Shown in pieces: positions 1 to 9,148 of a DNA stretch of 64,000 bases. The translations under genes were made by a program, and so were the position numbers. The notes beneath the pieces are model-generated. The model worked only from the letters and a program-made list of their open reading frames with translations, made no database searches and was not told the origin of the DNA. The DNA comes from Actinomycetota bacterium (lineage in GTDB: Bacteria; Actinomycetota; Coriobacteriia; Anaerosomatales; Anaerosomataceae), in assembly GCA_009668945.1 (NCBI GenBank), contig SBEH01000006.1:1-64000 (forward strand), written 5' to 3'. Numbering within the stretch: the stretch's first letter is position 1; each line of letters begins with the position of its first letter.

Positions 1-2
1 CC

Positions 3-305
3 CAGACCCCTGCGCCCGTCGCACCGGCGCCCCCACCGGATCCCGCCGTGCAACTCCGCCGCATGATCCGCGACCGGCTCGAAGACTCGGGGCTCAAGGT
101 CATCGAGAACAAGGGCGTGTACTCGGCCAGCCGTGGCAAGGAGTACGAGTGCTCTGTCGCCGTCGACGGCCACAACGGCCGTGTGCTGCTATGGGAGCGG
201 CTACGCGAAGGTCATGACCCCGGCGTGCGCGACGCGGTACGCGCACTCGCCGGCGCGAACTGGACCGTGAAGGTCGTGCTCCGCCAAGAGGACGTCAAGG
301 GATAG
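3..305 (+). CDS. C-terminal part of an unidentified protein (cut by window edge)
   Basis: The reading frame is open to the left edge, so only the last 100 residues are visible. They begin with a Pro/Ala-rich linker (about residues 1-15), followed by a compact mixed alpha/beta domain of about 80 residues ending in QEDVKG. A GTG at 48 could start a short protein, but the uninterrupted linker upstream argues for the tail of a larger one. It lies 14 bases before the next co-directional gene, so the two are probably co-transcribed. No family recognised. Confidence 0.6.
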   Translation, partial: QTPAPVAPAPPPDPAVQLRRMIRDRLEDSGLKVIENKGVYSASRGKEYECSVAVDGHNGRVLLWERLREGHDPGVRDAVRALAGANWTVKVVLRQEDVKG

Positions 306-319
306 CGAGGCTCTAGGCG

Positions 320-3300
320 ATGCCCGCGATCACCATCATGTTCATCGGGCTCTTCGTCCTCGGAGTCCTCGTCCAGGTGCTCACGTACCGCAAGGAGAAG
401 GCGGTCAAGCCCAAGCGCATCCTGATCAGCCAGGCGGCCGCTTTCCTCTCGATGGCCATCTTCTCGCTCGTGACCATGCGACCACCGGGACCGATCTGGT
501 GGGTCGTGCTCCTCTCGGTGGGCTTCGGCGGCGGCATCGTTTACGGCAGCTTCGTGAAGGTGCGGCAGGGTGCCAAGGGCGTGAGCATGAGCTACACGCT
601 GCCGTGGCTGCTCACCTGGGGTGCGCTGATGACGATCACGCAGCTCTCTTCGGTGATCTTCCGCACGGTCCCGGTGATCATCTACGGTCTCGCGATCTTC
701 AACATGGGCGTGAACATCGGCATGAACGCGCGGATACTGCTCGACTACCGCACGGTCGCGGCGTTGGCGACCGCCGGACTCGCGCTCTCGCTCCTGCTGT
801 TGCCGGCCACATCCGCTCAGGCACAGGAGGACCGCGGCTACGACACGGCGCTGCCCGAAGTCATGCAGGGCGAGGTGGACGGCCTGTCGGTCGAGGTACT
901 GGGCGCCGGTGGCATCTACGGTGACTGCATCGAGACGGTCTTCACCAACGAACTCGGCGAGCCGGTGAGGGTGCTCGTGCCGATCGGCACGCGACTGCTG
1001 CCCGAGACGCAGAGCACGCAGATCATGGTGACCGCCGGAAACGAACTCCTCGAAGTCGCGCCCGGTGAGAGCGAGTTCCTGGTCAAGGGCTTCTGTTCGC
1101 TGCATTCAGCCTCGAGCCCCTCCACCGGCGTACGCTTCTCGTTCTTCGAGATGGCCGACGAGGACATGATGCGGGTGCTCCGCAACATCTACGAGGCCGG
1201 CGCATTCGATTCGACCGGCCAGTACGCACTCTGGTACGTCACCGACGGCGGCGATCTCGAGTCGATGGATCCCGCCTCCCGCGCGCTCGTTCCAAACGGC
1301 ATCGACGGCCCCACGAACGACTCCGAGGACTACGCTGCCGTGGGCAGCGAGTACGACCCCGGCGCACTCCTGGATGCGAGCGGCCGACTGCCCCTGAACC
1401 CCTTCCAGACCGGTGCGGCTGTGGGCCTCTCAAGCCTCATCCTCGCCGCCGGCTCGCTCCTGCAGCTCACCGACAAGTTCGATCCGGCCGCCACGCTCGA
1501 GGCGCTCAAGGGGCTCGCAGGCGAGATTCCGGGCAGCGCGCCCGGTGCGCCGGTCGCACCCGTAACTCCACCGCTCCCCGATGAGCTTGCCGGTCTCCCG
1601 CAGAGCGCCGATGGGCGCGTGTACATGCGCGTGCCGTGGGACGAGGCTGGCGAAGCCTGGGTCACGGCCGACGAGGCACGCCAGACGCTGAAGATGCAGC
1701 GGCAGGGCTACGTCTGGGACAACCGCTGGGGCTGGGTCACCGGTGGCGAACGGGCGCAGTACAACGCGACGCTCGAGGCGAACCGGCAGCAGAACCTGGA
1801 GCAGGACCCTGAACTCGCGCGGATCTGCCGCCAGATCCAGCGCGCGCGTGCCGAGGGAGAGGCGAAGGTCGCGTACTGGAAGCAGCAGCAGATCGACGCG
1901 CAGCGCAAGTGGGTGCTGCAAAACGCGATCCGCTCGAACGAGCTGACGTCCGAGGCGCTCGCGTACGACGTGACAGTCGCTGACCTCGCGTACTACCCGG
2001 TCGCCGGCGTACAGCTCGCTGCGGACATGGCCATAAGCGGCATTGCCACCGTACTGACCCCCACCCCGCTCGGCCCACTCGCTCACAGCCTGCGCGCGGG
2101 CTACAACATGGCCAAGGGCGTCGCCACTGCTGTTGGCGAGAACATCGTGGGTATCCCCGTTATCGATCCCGAGACCGGCCTGCAGGCGATCGACCCCGAG
2201 ACCGGCAAGGCGCTGGTCCGACATGCGTTCACCGCCGAGGACCTCGCGCGCGGCACCAAGTACGGCGCCGTGAACACCGCTCTCGACTTCACGATCGACG
2301 CAGGCGCACGCAAGCTCCTCGGCCAGCCCCAGCTCTGGAAGGAGCTCGCACCCGCACCGCCGGTCCCGTCGTCGCTGCTCGTGCCGAAGGCTGCTGTGCA
2401 GCAGCTCACCGCCGGCGTCGACGAGGTCGTTGCGAGCAAGGGCGTGGCAGCGGCGGCCGAGACCGTCGACAAGGCCGCGATCCTCAAGCTCTACGAGAAG
2501 GGCGGCATGGCCAAGCTCGCCGAGCTCGAGCAGCTCGGACAGATATCGAAGGCCCAGGCCGCCGTGATGAATCGCGTGGTAGCCGATCACGTCGACGGCG
2601 CTGTGACCACCGCGGCACAGAAGGCGGTGGTGCAGTGGGACACCGCCGCACAGCGCGTGACCCTCGAGCGCGTGATCATCGGCGACTCGGGCAGCTCGGC
2701 CGGCCGCGCAATGAAGGCCGCCTCGGCCCTCACCGACAACGACAAGGCGGTCGTGGCGATCTTCAATCCCGATGAGCTGGCTGCCGAGGCCTCGCGCCGC
2801 GGCATCTCGCCCGCAGAGCTCTACGAACGGCTCAACAAGCAGGTCACGGAAGACGTGGCCGGCAACGTGAAGCTGCCCGGTGGGCTCTCGCCGAAGGACG
2901 CGAAGGTCGAGCTGTACAGCGGGATGGGCGGCAAGGCCGGACCAAAGGACGCGTACCCGCGCGAGTTCACCGAGATGCGCATGGCCGCACAGGGCAAGGG
3001 AACGGTCGTCGACGGGGAGACTCTCGGCACGTTCAGGACCTCGGGCGAGTCGGTGGTCGATCAGGCACGGATGATGCAGGCCGCCGTGGGAGAGCCGCCT
3101 CGCTTCACCAACCCGAGCTTCCCGGTCTCTGAGTTCCCTGCCGTAGCCGAGCAGCAGGTCCAGGCGCTCGCGAAGCCGGCGCTCGACCCGAAGACTGCGG
3201 CGAAGGCCATGGACCGGCTCCTGCTCATGACCGAGCGCACCGCCGTCGCCGAGACCGGTGTGGTGGCCAACCCGCACCTCGCGCAGATGGCGCGCACGAT

Positions 3301-3448
3301 AGCCGCCAACCCGCAGATGGACAAGGGCACCATCGCCTACCTCGCGAGGAACGGCTACACCCCGGACGAGTTTGCGGCCGCCATCCAGGCCGAGGGCACG
3401 CGACTCGCCGAGCACATCCAGCGCGTGGCCCCCACGCTGGCGAAGTAG
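320..3448 (+). CDS. Large multi-domain membrane protein of unknown function
   Basis: 1042 residues. The first 165 residues hold about six hydrophobic segments. The last of them ends in an Ala-rich signal-like stretch (SAQAQ), followed by a probably extracytoplasmic domain (about 170-360) and another hydrophobic segment (about 365-385). A Pro/Ala linker then leads into a Trp-rich stretch (about 435-475), a charged helical region (about 480-540) and a long Ala-rich C-terminal half. No catalytic motif seen. The start follows the previous gene by 14 bases, and the gene after it begins 13 bases downstream. The layered membrane/linker/helical design suggests a surface or secretion-linked structural protein, but function is unknown. 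Confidence 0.75.
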   Translation: MPAITIMFIGLFVLGVLVQVLTYRKEKAVKPKRILISQAAAFLSMAIFSLVTMRPPGPIWWVVLLSVGFGGGIVYGSFVKVRQGAKGVSMSYTLPWLLTWGALMTITQLSSVIFRTVPVIIYGLAIFNMGVNIGMNARILLDYRTVAALATAGLALSLLLLPATSAQAQEDRGYDTALPEVMQGEVDGLSVEVLGAGGIYGDCIETVFTNELGEPVRVLVPIGTRLLPETQSTQIMVTAGNELLEVAPGESEFLVKGFCSLHSASSPSTGVRFSFFEMADEDMMRVLRNIYEAGAFDSTGQYALWYVTDGGDLESMDPASRALVPNGIDGPTNDSEDYAAVGSEYDPGALLDASGRLPLNPFQTGAAVGLSSLILAAGSLLQLTDKFDPAATLEALKGLAGEIPGSAPGAPVAPVTPPLPDELAGLPQSADGRVYMRVPWDEAGEAWVTADEARQTLKMQRQGYVWDNRWGWVTGGERAQYNATLEANRQQNLEQDPELARICRQIQRARAEGEAKVAYWKQQQIDAQRKWVLQNAIRSNELTSEALAYDVTVADLAYYPVAGVQLAADMAISGIATVLTPTPLGPLAHSLRAGYNMAKGVATAVGENIVGIPVIDPETGLQAIDPETGKALVRHAFTAEDLARGTKYGAVNTALDFTIDAGARKLLGQPQLWKELAPAPPVPSSLLVPKAAVQQLTAGVDEVVASKGVAAAAETVDKAAILKLYEKGGMAKLAELEQLGQISKAQAAVMNRVVADHVDGAVTTAAQKAVVQWDTAAQRVTLERVIIGDSGSSAGRAMKAASALTDNDKAVVAIFNPDELAAEASRRGISPAELYERLNKQVTEDVAGNVKLPGGLSPKDAKVELYSGMGGKAGPKDAYPREFTEMRMAAQGKGTVVDGETLGTFRTSGESVVDQARMMQAAVGEPPRFTNPSFPVSEFPAVAEQQVQALAKPALDPKTAAKAMDRLLLMTERTAVAETGVVANPHLAQMARTIAANPQMDKGTIAYLARNGYTPDEFAAAIQAEGTRLAEHIQRVAPTLAK

Positions 3449-3461
3449 AGGAGAGCGCGAC

Positions 3462-4418
3462 GTGAGATACGACGCCGAGAACGCCCGCATCGAACTGTCC
3501 GCCGCCGAGCTGGCGGGTGCCGTCTCAGGACTCGAGCTGCAGCTCGGGCCGGTCGCGCCAGGACGCCTGGGCGGGGGTGGCGCCGACGCGCTCCGGGCCT
3601 TCGAAGACGGCCTTGCGTCGCTTCCGAGCGCCGCCCGCGATCTCCTCGCGGCCAACCTCGAGCGCCTCGCGGACCCGGCGCGCGCGCTCAAGATCGCGGC
3701 GGCCGCCGGCGACGCGTGGCTCCACCGCGCTGTGTACGCGTTCGACGGCACCGGCGTGAGCGTGCTCGCGAGCGCGCTCGACTCGAACTTCCTCGCATCC
3801 TCGTCCGCGGCGGACATCGCCGCCGTGTTCTCCGCCGCGCTCGTGGGCGAGCCGCCGGTGATCGACAGCGACACCCGGCTTGTACTCGAAGGCCGCGACG
3901 TTGTCACCCTGGTCGCCGCCGCCGACGCGCTGCGATACGGTCGCCTCGCCGCCCTTTCGGCGCACAAGCAGTACCCCGAGGGCCTCGTGTCCTCGGAGAT
4001 CGCCGCTCGTCTCGCCGAGTCGATGATCGACGACCCTCGGTGGAGCTCGAACCTCCTTGCGTCGGTGCTCCCGTTCGACGCGAGCGCCTTCATGGACACA
4101 CCCACCGTCGAGCTCGCGATGGCCAGACTCGCCGAGGTCGGCTTGTTCGCGGTGACCGAGCGCGACGGCGCGCTGCCTGCGATCTACCACCCGACCGACG
4201 CGGGTCTGGTCACGCTACACGCGATCGCCGAGGCCGGTGGCCGCGTAGCGTTCACGCTCTTCGAGAAGCGCCAGGATGCGCTCGCGTACGAATCGGTCCT
4301 ACTCGCCCGCGGACGCGGCATGCTCCTGATGCTGAACGTCGCACCTGAAGGCGGCGGCATGGCGCCGCTGTCATCTGGCGCGCTCGCGCAGCTCATCGCA
4401 CGCGTATCGGAGGCCTAG
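3462..4418 (+). CDS. Hypothetical protein, Ala/Leu-rich
   Basis: 318 residues from a GTG start preceded by GAGGAG (3448-3453), which favours this start over longer in-frame alternatives inside the previous gene. No signal peptide or membrane segment; the composition is mostly helical and rich in Ala, Leu and acidic residues. The C-terminal third looks like a mixed alpha/beta fold. The 13-base spacing to the large membrane protein upstream suggests a cytoplasmic partner of that protein (inference). Family not recognised. Confidence 0.7.
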   Translation: MRYDAENARIELSAAELAGAVSGLELQLGPVAPGRLGGGGADALRAFEDGLASLPSAARDLLAANLERLADPARALKIAAAAGDAWLHRAVYAFDGTGVSVLASALDSNFLASSSAADIAAVFSAALVGEPPVIDSDTRLVLEGRDVVTLVAAADALRYGRLAALSAHKQYPEGLVSSEIAARLAESMIDDPRWSSNLLASVLPFDASAFMDTPTVELAMARLAEVGLFAVTERDGALPAIYHPTDAGLVTLHAIAEAGGRVAFTLFEKRQDALAYESVLLARGRGMLLMLNVAPEGGGMAPLSSGALAQLIARVSEA

Positions 4419-4499
4419 AACCGCACCGGCGTTTCGATGCAACTCCCAGGCAGGACGCGCGCCCGCAAGCGCGAACTTGACCCCTAGGAGTGCTCGCGG

Positions 4500-5495
4500 A
4501 TGTACCGTGACGCGCAGCGGGGGGATGTCATGGACACGCACGGGACGCCGGAGAGGTGTACTGTCCTCATCGTGGAGGATTCGACCACCCTGCGGCAGAT
4601 GGTGAGCATGGCGCTGGAATCGCGCGGCTACCGCGTCCGGGGAGCGGCCGACGGCATCACCGCGCTGCACTCCCTTTCCGAACACCTCCCCGACGCGATC
4701 TTGCTGGACCTCAACCTGCCTGACATCGACGGTTTCGAACTCTGCAAGCGCATGAAGTCCGAGCCCCGCAGCCGGAACATCCCCGTACTCGTCATGACCG
4801 GCCTCGACCAGCCGGGATTCGAGATCATGGCGATCGAGGCCGGTGCCGACGACTTCATCGCGAAGCCGGTCGACCCGCTCGTGCTCGATGCGCGCATCGA
4901 GATGGTGGTCCGCCGCATGCGTCGCGAACGATTCGCGAACGCGCTCACCGGCCTGCCGGGCAACGCACTCACGGAGGAACGGCTCGCCTTCGGCCTCGCG
5001 CGCCGCAAGCCATTCGCGGTTGTGTTCGTCGACATCAACGGCTTCAGGCCGTTCAACCGCCGCTACGGATACGCCCGCGGCGACCTGCTGTTGCGCCATC
5101 TCGCGGAACTGATCCTCGAGTCACTTCGTTTCTCCGGGTGTGAGGAGCCGTTCGTCGGTCACCTCGGTGGCGATGACTTCGTCGTGACGTGCGAGCCGGA
5201 GTGCGCCGAAAGCGTGGCGCACGAGATCACCAAGGCCTTCGACCTTAGCGTCATGGACTTCTACGAGGACGAGGACCGGGACCGCGGCTTCTTCGTCCTC
5301 GCGAACCGATCGGGAGACGTGAGGGAGTACGGGCCGCTTTCCCTCTCGGCAGCGATCGTGCCCGTGATCGAGTCGTATCCAGACTCGGTGATCACCCTCA
5401 TCGACGCCGGCATGGAGCTGCTCGGCTACGCGCGCGAGCAAGGCGAAGGCAGCACCGTCGTCAGCGAGCGTCGGGCCGAGCCTGGTCCTCGCTAG
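4500..5495 (+). CDS. Response regulator with degenerate GGDEF domain
   Basis: 331 residues. An N-terminal receiver domain (about 20-140) has the acidic pair in VEDS, the phospho-acceptor Asp in LLDLNLPD and the conserved Lys in AKPVD. A GGDEF-type domain follows (about 150-315). Its signature reads GGDDF rather than GG(D/E)EF, so the fourth position is Asp instead of Glu, and diguanylate cyclase activity is doubtful; it could be a weak cyclase or a c-di-GMP/GTP sensor. AGGAG (4486-4490) supports ATG 4500; ATG 4530 is an alternative. The tail overlaps the convergent thymidine kinase gene by 4 bases. Confidence 0.85.
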   Translation: MYRDAQRGDVMDTHGTPERCTVLIVEDSTTLRQMVSMALESRGYRVRGAADGITALHSLSEHLPDAILLDLNLPDIDGFELCKRMKSEPRSRNIPVLVMTGLDQPGFEIMAIEAGADDFIAKPVDPLVLDARIEMVVRRMRRERFANALTGLPGNALTEERLAFGLARRKPFAVVFVDINGFRPFNRRYGYARGDLLLRHLAELILESLRFSGCEEPFVGHLGGDDFVVTCEPECAESVAHEITKAFDLSVMDFYEDEDRDRGFFVLANRSGDVREYGPLSLSAAIVPVIESYPDSVITLIDAGMELLGYAREQGEGSTVVSERRAEPGPR

Positions 5496-6082
5496 CCCTC
5501 GGTCTTCTCCGGCCGGCCCGGCACCTCGTGGCAGTCGGGGCAGCGCGCCTCGTAGTAGTCGGCTCCGCCTACGAGTATGAGCGGCGAGCTCCACGGCGCC
5601 GGCCTCCCATCGATGACACGTTGCGTGCGCGTCGCGACGCCATGGCACTTCTGACAGATCGCGGTCAGCAGCGACAGCTCGTCGGCAAGCGACATCAGCG
5701 TGGGCATCACGCCGAACGGTTCGCCGCGGAAGTCCTGGTTGAGACCGGTGACGTACACATGGCGCCCTTCGGCGAGCAGGCGCTGCACCACAGGAACGAG
5801 GCCTTCGCCGAAGAACTGCGCTTCTTCTATCGCGACGACCCGGCAGCCGCCGCCGTCGATTTCCTCCGGCGCCCCCACGACGAGCGCTTCGATTTCCGTC
5901 CCCAGACGCGAGCGCGCCTTGCAGCCATCGCGAGAGTCAACCGAATGCTTGTAGACGACCATCGTGTCGCCGATGACAGTGTGCCTAGAAAGCAAGCGGA
6001 TGAGTTCGCCGGTCTTACCGCTGCTCATGCAGCCCGCGATCACGTGTAGCCTGCCTACCGAGCGTGCCAATCGTCCTCCCAT
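5492..6082 (-). CDS. tdk: Thymidine kinase (type II)
   Basis: Phosphorylates thymidine to dTMP in the pyrimidine salvage pathway, in the cytoplasm. A P-loop (GCMSSGKT) lies near the N-terminus. The middle carries the catalytic-region VAIEEAQFF and TGLNQDFRGEPF segments typical of the family. A CQKC...CPDC zinc site marks the C-terminal lasso domain. Length about 196 residues is normal. The exact start is uncertain: ATG 6082 is used here, GTG 6097 is possible, and a TTG at 6070 has GGAGG just upstream. The stop overlaps that of the convergent response-regulator gene. Confidence 0.93.
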   Translation of the reverse strand: MGGRLARSVGRLHVIAGCMSSGKTGELIRLLSRHTVIGDTMVVYKHSVDSRDGCKARSRLGTEIEALVVGAPEEIDGGGCRVVAIEEAQFFGEGLVPVVQRLLAEGRHVYVTGLNQDFRGEPFGVMPTLMSLADELSLLTAICQKCHGVATRTQRVIDGRPAPWSSPLILVGGADYYEARCPDCHEVPGRPEKTEG

Positions 6083-6216
6083 GCTCCGTCGCGCCACCCA
6101 CTAGGATACCGCTCGCCCGCATCCCCGGGCAGACCGGCTCTGCCGACACGGCGGCACTTCGCGACTCCACCACGCGCAGCAGGCCGCCAGAAGTGGCGGC
6201 CTGCGTCATGAGAATC

Positions 6217-6309
6217 TGGCGGAGAGTCAGGGATTCGAACCCTGGGTACGGTTCAACACCGCACACACGATTTCCAGTCGTGCTCCTTCAACCACTCGGA
6301 CAACTCTCC
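6217..6309 (-). tRNA. tRNA-Ser(GGA)
   Basis: A class II tRNA with long variable arm; CCA is encoded. Acceptor stem GGAGAGT pairs with ACTCTCC; anticodon loop CTGGAAA gives anticodon GGA (reads UCC/UCU). T-arm GGTTCGAAT is intact. It is one of three serine tRNAs within 6.7 kb. Confidence 0.96.
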
Positions 6310-6350
6310 GTAGGCGGCCCCTGCCGCGAAGACGGCCGAAGCGCATTCGG

Positions 6351-6379
6351 AGTATAGCGGCCGTGAGCAGGGCGGGCAA
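6351..6379 (-). promoter_or_regulatory. Putative sigma-70-type promoter for tRNA-Ser(GGA)
   Basis: On the minus strand TTGCCC (6374-6379) and TATACT (6351-6356) are separated by 17 bases. The tRNA begins 42 bases downstream of the -10, leaving a leader of roughly 35 bases. Assigned by pattern only. Confidence 0.5.
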
Positions 6380-6417
6380 CGCGCCGGACGCCGGGTTTCA
6401 GGGCGCGGAAGACGCTG

Positions 6418-6648
6418 CTAGCGCAGCAGGCGCACCCGCTGTGCAGCGGCCTCGGCCATTTCGCGTCCGACGAGGAGGCGAAGCTGCACGGCCAGGTTGT
6501 CCGCAAGTACCGGCAGGTCGAGGATGTCGATCGAATCCGGGCTCTTGCCGATGCGCTTCGTCTCGAGATCCAGCGACACGCCCGCCAGCACGACGCCCAC
6601 GAGCGGCCCCAGCACCTGCTCGATCGACTGCGCGAGATCGTTTGCCAT
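6418..6648 (-). CDS. Small hypothetical protein
   Basis: 76 residues. Starts MANDLAQSIEQVLGPL, with a moderately hydrophobic Val/Leu/Gly stretch (about 13-27) and a charged helical C-terminus ending in RVRLLR. It could be a small membrane-associated or helical bundle protein. It starts 3 bases after the stop of the membrane protein gene at 6652-7104, so the two are almost certainly co-transcribed. No family recognised. Confidence 0.6.
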   Translation of the reverse strand: MANDLAQSIEQVLGPLVGVVLAGVSLDLETKRIGKSPDSIDILDLPVLADNLAVQLRLLVGREMAEAAAQRVRLLR

Positions 6649-6651
6649 GAC

Positions 6652-7104
6652 TCAGTCCTCGACCGGCGCGTCAGGGTCCACAACCGCGACAAGCATCTGC
6701 TCCTCGCCAGTCAGCCGCTTCAAGAAGCGCGACATGGCCAGCCGCACCCGCACGAAGTACACGCCAAACAGCGCCATGCTCGCCACTGAAAGCAGATCGG
6801 CGCCGAGCCGGGCATGCTCGGATGAGAACGCATCGGGTGCCCAACGGCCTATCCAGCCGATGAGGACCGATGCGGCCAGGCAGATGACGCCGAGGATTCC
6901 GAAGTGGATGTTGTCGGCGATGGCGGCGCCTTCGGCCAGCCGCGCCAGAGACAGCATGCCCGCAAGGAGAAAGACCGCCGAGACCAGCGCGAGGATGCCG
7001 GCTCCCGCGGAAAGCGCGGCCGGCAGCGAGCCGGACGACGCATACGCGGCGGACGGCAGCAGCAACACCATGGCGGCCACAAGCGGCGGAACGTGACGAT
7101 GCAT
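6652..7104 (-). CDS. Small integral membrane protein with signal peptide
   Basis: 150 residues from ATG 7104. The N-terminus looks like a signal peptide or first membrane helix (hydrophobic 8-18, then AAYASS). Two further helices follow (about 35-55 and 62-85) and another near 105-120, then a basic C-terminus with FLKRLTGEE. An upstream GTG at 7158 would add 18 polar residues and is less likely, because it falls inside a terminator-like hairpin. Unknown function; paired with the downstream 76-residue protein. Confidence 0.6.
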   Translation of the reverse strand: MHRHVPPLVAAMVLLLPSAAYASSGSLPAALSAGAGILALVSAVFLLAGMLSLARLAEGAAIADNIHFGILGVICLAASVLIGWIGRWAPDAFSSEHARLGADLLSVASMALFGVYFVRVRLAMSRFLKRLTGEEQMLVAVVDPDAPVED

Positions 7105-7157
7105 CGGCGCTTCGCTCTCGTTTGTCGGCTCTATCGGGCGACCGTGCCCGCTCGCCA

Positions 7158-7188
7158 CAAGGAATCGGCTTTCGCGCCCGATTCCTTG
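7158..7188 (-). terminator. Probable terminator after the DUF2207 gene
   Basis: An 11-base perfect inverted repeat (CAAGGAATCGG and its complement) flanks a 9-base loop, 30 bases beyond the stop of the minus-strand DUF2207 gene. The T-tract is short, so termination strength is uncertain. Confidence 0.55.
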
Positions 7189-7217
7189 ATTGGTGGCACC
7201 TGGAGACCGACGAACGG

Positions 7218-9101
7218 CTATCCCGCTCCACCGCCGCCACCGCCGCCGGAGAACCCGCCGCCACCGCCGCCGGAGAACCCGCCGCCGCCGCCGGAGGACG
7301 AGGAGTTGTGGCTGGACGCTACCGCGGATACCGACACCATCCCGGTCGAGAGCGAGCTGATGGGCGACATCCCTCCGGTCGAGCTAGGCGTGGCCATCCA
7401 CATCCACGTGCCCATCGACGGGTCGGCCATGACCTCGGGCACCTTGATCTGCAGGTCCTTGAGCACCTGCTCGGCGATACCGAACACGACCGCTAGCGTG
7501 AGGAAGTGCCGCCAGAGGACGATCGAGGTCGGCGGCTTCTCATCCATCCGCCCGAAGTCCTCCAGGTACTGCTTCACTGCCCCGTACTTGGCGGCGAGTT
7601 CGTTCGCCTCAGGGCTCCGGCGCTTCATGCTTCCGCCGAGGATGGCTATGACCAGGCCGATTACTCCCGTCCACGGCAAGAACCAGCAGCTCTGGATCAC
7701 TATGAGAGGGGCGAGACCAGAGAACATCACCAAGAAGCCGAGCGCCATGAAGCCGCCGACTGCCTTGCCGCCCTTCTCCTCGAGGAAGCCGCGTGCCTCG
7801 ACTTCTTCCTTCACGGCTTTCTTGTACTTCTGGATGCCCGCGAGCCACTCATCCGCACGGGTGCGGCTCTTGTTGATCTCCTTGAGCTCCTCCATGGTGA
7901 AGCTGTTCGAGCGCGCCATCTTGTCGAACAGGAAGGAGATCAGCTCGTTCTCGCTCAGGGACAGCCCGGCGAACTTGTCAGGGACCGTCGTGAGCCGGTA
8001 GCTCTCAACATCCGAGCTCACGAGGCCGAGGAGCGCCTTCTTCTCCACATACTCGCGCTCGATCTTGATCGCGCCGCGGTCGATCAGGTCCATCAGCGTC
8101 GCGGTGATCGCGCGGTCGTCAGGCTCGCCCATCGCCATCAGCGCGGAGACCTCGGCCGGCGGCATGTCCGCCGGCTCCTCGCGGAAATACTCGCCCTGGA
8201 ACTGCGGCGCGTACTCCTTGCCGTGTTTCCGCCAGTAGGTGTACGCCCAGACCAGGGCCACCGGAGGCAGGATGCCGAGGAACAACGCCCAGAACGCGAC
8301 CGCCAGTCGCGCCTTCGCACGGTCGCGGTTGGCCTGGTCCGCCCACTCGGCCTCCTCGTCCAGCACCTGCTGCTCGCGTGCCCGGTTCGCGTACGTCGCG
8401 CTGGGGATCGCCTGTGTCGGGAACAACACCCGTCCCTCGACAAAGTAGCCGACAGGCAGGTCGGCGATGGTGAGATCCGCCGTGCCGTCATCGTTGAGCG
8501 TCACGTCACCGGTGAGCGGACCGTGTGCCCATGCGCGCAGGTCAGCCTTCGTGACACCTGGAGGGAACACGATGTGCACGCTGACGTTCTTCGCGCCGAC
8601 TTCCCACGCGTCGCCAACGAACTGCCAGTACAGCTCGGCAGTGTCCTGCCACTTGATGGCGGCATCGGTGACCCGGTACTTCAGGGTGACGGTATGCTCG
8701 GTGTCCGACGCACGGAAGAACGCCCGCACCTCCACGTAGTCGTAGTAGTCGGTGACCATGTACTGCTGCGGTGGACGACTCTCGATCGCGTTGAAGTCCT
8801 GAGTGAGCGTATAGTCACCCTCTGGCCCCGCCACGCCGAGGACCTCGATCGCGGGATAGATACCGAGTGCCTGCGCGTCCTGGTTGCCTCCCTTGTTGAG
8901 GTCCCAGTAGACGAACGTGTAGTCGCCGCTGAAGTCGAAGGTACGTTGCTCTGTGACGGTCATCGAGCCATCCTCGGCCACCACCGCCTCGATGTCCACC
9001 TTGGTCATCGAGTACGACTTGCCGTACGCCGGTGCGGCGACCAGTGCAAACGCCAGCACAGCCAGCACCAGAACCGCACACCGCAACGCCCATGGCCTCA
9101 T
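7218..9101 (-). CDS. DUF2207 membrane protein with Gly-rich tail
   Basis: 627 residues. A signal peptide (MRPWALRC to AYGKS, about 1-27) leads an extracytoplasmic beta-rich DUF2207 domain (about 28-270). A membrane helix (about 290-312), a cytoplasmic region with a wHTH-like segment, paired helices near 470-515 and a C-terminus ending in repeated FSGGGGGG follow. The Ser/Gly tail is characteristic of DUF2207 proteins, whose role is not established. GAGGGGG ahead of ATG 9101 fixes the start. It is followed by a hairpin at 7158-7188. Confidence 0.85.
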   Translation of the reverse strand: MRPWALRCAVLVLAVLAFALVAAPAYGKSYSMTKVDIEAVVAEDGSMTVTEQRTFDFSGDYTFVYWDLNKGGNQDAQALGIYPAIEVLGVAGPEGDYTLTQDFNAIESRPPQQYMVTDYYDYVEVRAFFRASDTEHTVTLKYRVTDAAIKWQDTAELYWQFVGDAWEVGAKNVSVHIVFPPGVTKADLRAWAHGPLTGDVTLNDDGTADLTIADLPVGYFVEGRVLFPTQAIPSATYANRAREQQVLDEEAEWADQANRDRAKARLAVAFWALFLGILPPVALVWAYTYWRKHGKEYAPQFQGEYFREEPADMPPAEVSALMAMGEPDDRAITATLMDLIDRGAIKIEREYVEKKALLGLVSSDVESYRLTTVPDKFAGLSLSENELISFLFDKMARSNSFTMEELKEINKSRTRADEWLAGIQKYKKAVKEEVEARGFLEEKGGKAVGGFMALGFLVMFSGLAPLIVIQSCWFLPWTGVIGLVIAILGGSMKRRSPEANELAAKYGAVKQYLEDFGRMDEKPPTSIVLWRHFLTLAVVFGIAEQVLKDLQIKVPEVMADPSMGTWMWMATPSSTGGMSPISSLSTGMVSVSAVASSHNSSSSGGGGGFSGGGGGGFSGGGGGGGAG

Positions 9102-9148
9102 CTGAACCCCCTCGGTCGAACCCATCATCGGCGACATCCCCGCAGGAC

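Noticed and set aside
1430-4105. Long antisense open frame (about 890 codons) opposite the 1042-residue gene
   Set aside because: Arg/His/Leu/Gly-rich composition is typical of high-GC shadow frames; the plus-strand frame has membrane helices and a ribosome site.
7140-7158. Upstream GTG start (7158) for the small membrane protein
   Set aside because: The extra residues fall in a hairpin and are polar; the ATG at 7104 gives a normal signal peptide.
7200-7320. CCGCCG-rich repeat tract
   Set aside because: It encodes the Gly-rich tail of the DUF2207 protein on the minus strand; not a separate repeat element.
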